Below, one piece after another: positions 26,201 to 35,200 of a DNA stretch of 64,000 bases. Below the pieces are notes generated by a model. That model was not told where the DNA came from. It worked only from the letters and a program-made list of their open reading frames with translations, and made no database searches. This DNA comes from Gordionus sp. m RMFG-2023 (Eukaryota > Nematomorpha > Gordioida > Chordodea > Parachordodidae), in the NCBI RefSeq assembly GCF_954871325.1, contig NC_088776.1, positions 11,160,052 through 11,224,051 of the forward strand, given 5' to 3'. The position numbers and the translations under genes were made by a program. Positions within the stretch are counted from its first letter, which is position 1. Each line of letters opens with the position of its first letter.

Positions 26201-29200
26201 ATATCCATGCGTTCCATGCTACTCGGTAGATAATTCGTGTAACGATTATAAAAATCAAGAGTAGGAACTTTCGCTGGAAACCCATATTCCATGAGTTTTA
26301 AGACTTCTAAGGTCCCAGATGATTCTAATTGGTGAAGGATATTGGCACCCTCGAATTCATGCTTTGTCATCCGAGAATTCGGCTTGATACATTTTATGAA
26401 ATTGGTGTTCTAAAATATTTTAAATACATATATGTTAAAACTCACTTCAGCCGGAATATTATTCTATTTAAATCTGTTAGATTTGTATAACTCATAAATA
26501 AATTTTCATGACTATCTATTGAACCAAAATAGTTTACATATATCTCATCAATTTACCCATATTAGAATATATTAATGCATCAAAAATAATCGCTACTTAA
26601 GAAAATATAAGCGTTTACTTAAGCATAAAGTTGTCAATCTAGCACTATTGTGACTAATTTATTTACTCTAATTTAAATATTCATATATATAATTCTCGTT
26701 TACAGGGGTAAGAAGGAATTTTATTATTAAGCCATGGCGTAATTAGACAGTTAAAATACATGTATATTATATGTTATGAATGATCAATGATTGTCCTAGG
26801 ACTTAGTCAAATAAATGACCTTGGAGCCTTAGGCAAATCTAATGATAAAAAATTTATATAATATATATTACTGATCCAGAAAATTTATCGAAGAGTGCCT
26901 TTAATTGACTCCGAAATTTACTACTCACGCTTACGGTAGTCAATTTGCCTTTTATATATTTATTATGACTATTCTTTAAATGTAAGTGGCTATTATTGAC
27001 TGTTGGATCGGAAAATATCTTTCGAATCAGTGGATTATTGCTTTCTTGGATCAAGGTTAGCAGAGATATGTGTAAATTATCATTATTTTTTTCAATGAAT
27101 AAATTCTTGATTGAGAAATATTTATATAAAAAAATGTTTATTATAATTTAGAATAATATCAATTTATAGACAATTTTTTAACTTTCTAGAGGCAATCTGT
27201 ATCAACATAATAAAATAGTTTAATTAATTCTTAAATTTTATGATCACGACCCTATTAAAATCTATTTCAAATTTGATGTCAACATTTATTTTCCCATTAT
27301 TCAAAATTTGGAGAATGGAGCAATCTTCCAGTTATATATAGTGATAGTTAATATAAAGAATTTAAAAAATATATGTAATACGGTATTATAGCACACAGAC
27401 CCGGCGTAATGCTTTATAATAAATCCTTCGTGATTCAATAACTGTTTGTGAAACCTATGGGTTGACTTCCTTGGAACATCAATTCTTATGTTTTCTGCAT
27501 GCGTTTTATGGACTGTTTCAGTGAAATGATGCGAATTAGAATTGGTCATTCTATTCTCTTCGTCTAATATATCGAATATTCCTACATTTTTGGAATCTAA
27601 CAATTCTAAATAGTGGGAAATTTTATTTGTTTAAAAGTTTGTCTTATACAGTTTAATTCTTACCGATAACATCCGTATCATCATTTATCTTTACTTCTTT
27701 GACCTTCAATCCCTCACGCTTGTATAATTCTTGTTCCTACAAATTAATGTTTTTAAAAAAATATATATTATGACATTTGTTTTTAATATAAGTATATGTA
27801 ATATATCGTCGATTTCCCTGCAAGACCTCCTAGACATTTATTTTTAAATTTTTAAAAACAAAAATTTCAGGGGGATTCCATAATAATATATATTCAAAAA
27901 ATATATATTAAAATAAGATAATTTTTAAAATTTAAAAACGAGTTGCCTGTTTGTGGATTATAAATATTATGTAGGTTCCTGATTTTTTATAAATATTTTT
28001 TAGTCCGGCTAGGGTTAAATATGTCGGAGGGTTTTTTTTTAGCAAACTTTCATTGCCTAGGGTTTGGGAGAAATTTTTAAAACTTAAATAATTATAGTAC
28101 GCGTTTAATTTTAAGAGACCTGATATTTCCGGAATTATATTCTAGCATGTTTGGAATAGAAATGACCTGGGCATTTCTGCAGGCGTGACAAAACTGTGAA
28201 ATCCAATATTTTTTATTACTAATAAAAATTAGATGCCTGAAATTTGTTAATAGTTACACGTAGACAAAATTGGCAATTAAAGAGGTTATAGGGTAGAAGT
28301 TAAATCCACAAAAAGAGTTTTTAAAACATTTTGAAGACAATATAATTGATTTAAGGGTCTTAACTTATCACTGCGAATCTCAGACAATTCATAAATTTTT
28401 AGCATATATTCTTTAATTTATATGAAAAATTTCTGTATAAAAAATTAATATTAACTAGACATAATCCAAAAGTTAATTCACAGGTTAGGTAATCTCAACT
28501 AGTGAAGGTCACGATCTGGTATTTGATCTGAACCAGACCGATGCACTCGGACCGGGCTACGGTCCTCAAATAAAAGCCCGATCTAAACAGTCGCCCTAAA
28601 TAAATATAAAATATTTAAGAAATATTTTAGTTTCTACCTAATTTAATTCATGACATTTTATTAAATATAAAAATATTTTGTTAACGATGTCAAATCAAAT
28701 TTGAATAATATAATAAATAATACAAATATTTAATTTAAAAGTAAAATGCAAATTTGAATTCGTTTTCATAGTTTATTGCATAATATAATGAACCAAAAGA
28801 GAAAACGAATCTCAAAAACTAAAATAACTCCTCTGGAAAAATAATATAAAATAAAATATATACAAAAATTTAATGAATTGGAAGAGCATATCTAGTGTTA
28901 ATAAGTTTGAAAATAATTAAAAGATCAGTCCGGACTGCTGCCTTGAAAAAGGTTGATCCGCCATTCGGTTCGGTCGTATCTCGGTCTAAGACCGTTAGGA
29001 TCGGACCGTTGATCTTCACTACTCTTACGCTGAAATAGGATTATGGATAAATAAAGCCTTTTAAAATTAAAATAAACGCACGTTATAAATTATTTAAGGT
29101 ATAAAAATTTTTCAAAAACCAAGATTCCCTAATCCCATATGACTTTATCATTTCTTTTATTTCTTGCTATAATTATGATGAAGATAATTAATTCTAAAAT

Positions 29201-32200
29201 ATGTTTTCATAGATTGAGTTCTATTTTTTTTTAACTAAAATTGTTCATACTTGAATTAACACAATGCTATTAAAATAATTTTGAATCCTTTCGTTACAAT
29301 AGTTGATGCAAAATTGTTCGAAACTGTTGTTTTCGAAAAACTCTAATATATATTTTATTCTTTAGTTTATATATTTTAAAAATCAATTTACCAAAGCCGG
29401 CAATATCTAAGACTCCTACAAATTTTTTGGAATCTTTGAAAGGAATGCTTTCATTGATGATTTTGTTGATGTGATCAAACAATTTGGAATAAATAGCTTT
29501 GGACAAAGAGTCGCGATAGATTTTAGCTTCCGACATTTTTAATGGAATTCTGTTTTTTTAAAAGACAAGACACTAAAAGATAAATTTTTATAAATTTATT
29601 TCAAAATAATTTTATATTGTTTTTAATTGTAAAAAATGGAAATTCGATATATATTATTTTTTCCTTGTATAATTTATTAGAATAGATATTCCATAGTTTA
29701 AAAAAAATTAATCCACTTTAGACACTTCTAGGTACCAAGGAGAGGGAATGACGCAAGAGCGTTATTAAAATAAAATAAAGTGTGGAAGATATGAGAGAAA
29801 TTGGGGGGGGGGGGGGGGTAAAATATGGGTAGGAATTGGGTGTGAAAATATTTAGGGGGTACTATCGTCATTGGCTTAGGAGAATGTAAGAGTGTCTGCT
29901 CTTGGGAAAAGATAATTAATTTCAGCATATAGAATTTAATGTCCTACTATCCCTTACAGGCTTACTTATTTCTAAAATTTCTTATTAACGAAAAGAATAA
30001 AATCAATAATATCATAGAAAATTATAAATCAGAATGTCGAATTGAACCGAACCTCGAAAACAGTGAACCTTAATTTATTTTTATTTTTATCATCTTATCT
30101 CTTTATTCTTAGGTATATTTCTCTAGGCATTTTTTTTTAAATATATTATATTAAACTAATTTGTATTACATTTTGTAATTTGTTCTTTTTAACTATTATG
30201 GATTTGGTTATGTAAATGTTATCTACTTATAATATATTAGTGATAATTTATTGTTATAAAAATGAAAAGTATAGCAATAATTTTTAAAAAAAGACGCATA
30301 TAAGGTGATTTCAATTTATCTCAAAATGCGCGATTGAATAAAGAAATTAATATTGCATTTTCCAATTTTCTAATTTCTTCCATAAAATCAAGAAAAATAA
30401 AGTTAAAAAATAAGATGCATTCTGTGCTTTTCTATGATTCTCGATATCAAATATTATCTATCGTCAGATGACAAAATAACAGAACTATGAATCATTTTAT
30501 ACAAACTTGACATGTAACTAAAATACGTTGTGATGATATGATATTCACTTATTTCAAGTCAAAATAATTATCCAGACCACGAAGATGATTTTCAATGTTT
30601 ATTACAAATGAAAGAAAATAACAATGTTGCACAATACAAAATATCATTTAACGGTATCGAACGGAATAAAAACATCGCTATATTTGCATGTTGGGAAGGA
30701 ATAAAAATTAGAACACCCGATGCCAATCTATTAGCAATAATAGCCATGTCTGTCCCAGCTATATAGGATTAGGTTGAAAGAAAATAAGATTGAAACATAT
30801 TCTATCATCACAGAGAACAAGATTTGACAAAAGATATATTAGATGATAATTTTATATACAATAAATATTGAAAATAAAATTTTCTGTTAGCTTTAAAGTG
30901 TCTTTATTTTTCTTGAGATTAAAATTATTTATGAACATATATATGGGTTATAAAGCTATATATGGGTATCCCGAATAAAAAATAATTACTACTGAACCTC
31001 TATGAACTATTATTTAAAGGTCTTTGAACCTGAACCAAACAAACCTTTATAGAATCTAATTTTCTTAACCTAAAACGAATCTAAAACTTTATAAAAAAAT
31101 TTCTTGAACCTGGCCGAACCGAACCTATATATCAAAAGGCTCGGCACTCTAGCTCCATTATTAAATAACATTTCTTTAAATTGGTATTAAAATTTGTAAG
31201 AATATAGTCATTAATATTGATTGTTTATTTGATTTTTAGAGGAGCTATATCAGAGGCCTAAGTGAGGCGAATTCAAAAATATTTACCTAGGCCAGGCCCA
31301 TGAAAAAAATTAATTAAGCCCAATTCAGCCCACAGTCTAAAAAGAAAATAATTTTAGCTCAGGTTTAACCAATAGTTATTTTAGACATCTAAACCTGGCC
31401 CGCAGTCTACAAAATAATATCATGTATCGTTTTTTGCTTTATAATTTAATATTTTGATTTTCTCCATTCAATTTAGGCCCGGTACACGCGTGCAAAAAGC
31501 TTAAATCAAAGGCCAGTCCTTTTTAATTTTATTTCCAGCTTTGGACTGATAAATCGTGGGCCAGCCCGGGGCAAGCAGGCCTCTAAGCTATATTATCTGA
31601 AATTTAGTTTTCATGACCTAGCAATTAATATATATGATATTATTTATAATAACTGTATGATAGTTCCTCTCGAGACTTTACTCGTTATCATTCTGCGTAC
31701 CAATCTGTTTTGTAAATCTTTCTCGTCCAAGCCCAAAAATTCGGAGGCATATTTTAAATAGTTTTTGCTATTGTTCGCTACCTGACACCCATCTGAAAGG
31801 TGGTATATAAAAGTATTTAAAGAAGTTTTTGCATCCTTTGCCATTAAAAACAAATTAAAATGATAAAACTTTAAACTTTAGTAGTAATAGAAGTTGACAA
31901 TGTGGTGGGCGTGGAAACCTTACTACACAGTTTTGGTAAATTTCATCTTATGCCTAATAAAAAAATTTCCTAAACTCCCCTCACCCCGTCTTCCCTAAGA
32001 ATGACTACTATATATCATTATAACCATATAAATGGGGGAGGGGGGGGGGGCAAAATTACCATTTTTATCATTGAGGATTTCTTGAAATTCTATATTTCCC
32101 AAATGAATTATCGCTGCGATGATAGAATAAATTTGTTTTCTTGAAGCTTCAGATAATCCAATTTTTCCCAAACATGAATCAGTCCTTTCAAAATCTTTGT

Positions 32201-35200
32201 AATCGTCTATCAGTACATCGCCATTGGAATAGCAATTCGAACCGTGTTTCGATAATATCTTTTAAAAAAAAATTAAAATACATTATTTTTACGAATAAAT
32301 TGGTGGCATAAAAGAAGGAAATAAATCCATAAGATTTTTTTTTAAATTTTGAATGTAATTATAAACCAGAAAACCATGCGATTAACTTTATACTTATAGT
32401 CATCACTTAACCACACAAAAATATTTTGATTTAAAAAATGCAAGGCTATTACATATAAATAGCCAAAATAAATTAGATCTAATTTATGCACAATTTAAAG
32501 AAAAAATTTACCATTTCTTTTAGTTAAAATCATTTACACATACTTGCATGGTTTGAGGATTGTTTTTCTCGAGCTGGGATTGGGATTCTGGGGATAAAAA
32601 GTAATTTACTCTCCCGCTCGTTAAAACCTTTAAAAAATATATATATGCACTACAGTAGGGTTGAGATTTTTAAAACTTAAAAAAAAAATTAATTTAACTT
32701 TTTTTAAAATAAGTTAAATCTTAAAGATTTAAACAGAAGATCTAGCATAGTTCTACTAAACAATCTTATATTTTTTTCATATATTTTTGTTCTTCTGATC
32801 GAAACTAATCATATTATTTATTGGAAAAGAATTATTAAATTATGGCAAAACACCTTATGTTCACAAATAGTATGGCCTAACTGCAATTCCTTCCTTAATT
32901 GTTCATCGGCTCCTATGCAGAGTTGATAAAATATGTGATAATTCCGATCTTCTTGTGTCTGATAGCACAAGCGTGAAGTCTCTAGCAGATAGTGAGATAT
33001 CAATCCACCTGAAACGTAATCCTTTATATTATATATAATGTATACGTGTGTTATAATTTTATAATATATTAAAGAATTTTAGTAAAATGAAAGTAATTAA
33101 TTTAAAACGAGACCATTAAAAAATTAACTTAAATAGAAAATAAAATACTATATTAATTTTTTTTTAAAAAATGTTTTATAATTCGGAAGTATACATATTG
33201 CAAATTGTAATTGTGAAAAGTATATCATGGCAAAAACACTTTATTATTTACACAACAAAAATATTATGACCCCTTTAAGAGGTGAAAAGTTTTTCGCAAG
33301 TGTATTAATCGGATAATTTATAATTGATGTAAAAGTGTTCTGATCGACAAGTACTTTTTTTATAAGGAAGTGGATAAATATGATAAGTTTGCATTTGGGG
33401 AAAGATTGTATATTTATTATTATATAAAAATTATTAGTTTAAACTTACTTTATCGTCAAAATAAATTTCGACGAATTTTCCGAATCTGCTGCTATTATTA
33501 TTTCTGACTGTTTTCGCATTGCCGAAAGATTCTAAAATGGGATTTGAATCCATGATTCTCTGTTCCAGAGGGCCTACCATTTTTCCATACGAATGAATAA
33601 GGTATTTTATAACGTGTTTTGTGCATTCTGTCTTACCTTTAATTGTGACAAAAAATAGTGAGGGGGAGGGGGAAATTACTACATTTTATAAAATATAAGT
33701 TATAAACTATGTTAAACAACATTAGATCATCATATCGCTGCCTTAGTATTGGAGTGATCTATCGTATATTTTCAAGAATTTTGAATATAAAATTTTTATT
33801 TAATCTACTTAATTTAAAAACTTAACTCGCGATATTACATTTTATAATAATATCAATTATGAAATTTTCCTATTTAAATCGATATAAAATGTTAGAAATT
33901 GTAAAAATTACATTAGAGATCATGAAAATAATTTAAAATGGTATTAATAATTTCTAATTAGTATTATAAGCAAATTTATATTATATATATAAAAGGCGTA
34001 TTATGATATAAGTTTTAAATTATTATTATAATTATTGTTAGCAATCAACGTAAAAACAGAATTACTGTTCAAACTTTGACTGCGATGATCTTATTTTTTA
34101 GATTAATGCGCAGATAGGGCACTCCTTAACTCAAGCCATAATATTTTTCAAATAAATAAACCTGCTCCAGATTCACCGCTTATGATAATAGATTGATTTT
34201 TTTTAAACGTTTTCATATCGCGATACGCCTTTTCAGCTTTATATTTAGAATATAATAAATAAATATAATAAAATATATTATAAAAAAATCTTTAATCATT
34301 GGTAAATCCTTCAATTCCAATTTTTTTATTGTTACCTTTGACAAAAATTTAGACATTAAATAAAAATGATAAAATTCTTCTGTATTTCATTTCTCATTTC
34401 AAGAATATCGATGGAAATCAAGCTTTTTAAGGATCCACTCTTCATCAAAGATTTTTTCTAAGAAACATTTAGCCAAAAAGAAAAACAGTTTTACATAGGG
34501 GTTACATTCAGGTTATCAAAATCAAAACGGTTCCGATTAGGTTTTAAATTTTAAAGGTCTTTTTGCTAAATTGGAGTGAATAAAATAAAACAAATTCTAG
34601 GTGGGGAATACCGGGTCACATCGAACTAATGAATATGTTTATAGTGAAAATGTAAAAATTTTAACGTCTATTAATTTTGTCTGGGGTAAGAGCAATAAGA
34701 TTCAGTATAATATATAGTTTGTTAAATGAAAACTAAAACCCTCTTCTATCACATGTGTGAGTTTTATATCATAATATCATCTATTAGTATTTTTTTATAT
34801 CACCCTTTATTACGGCTGACGACTAGGGCAGGTATTTTTAAAAGGTTGGGATAAATATTGTCTATCGTAAATATAAAATCTATAGGAAGAACAAAACTTT
34901 AATTATTTATCTTTATATTTTAAGTAATACTTTAAAAGATTATTTCCTCCCCATTTTTTAATAACTATCTAATATATTATTTTTAAAAAAGCGATTAAAA
35001 AATTATAAATTATTTAAATTAGGATATTTATTTATAATACAATTACAGACCCAGTGTTAAAATAAATTGTTATTTTATATACGATAAATATATCGATAAA
35101 AATAAATATATATATATATACCTATAGCAAATATGTGCGGGGGATTTTTGCCCAGTGATTTCCCTATGTATGACCTGATTTTTTCTTCCGAATACAGTTC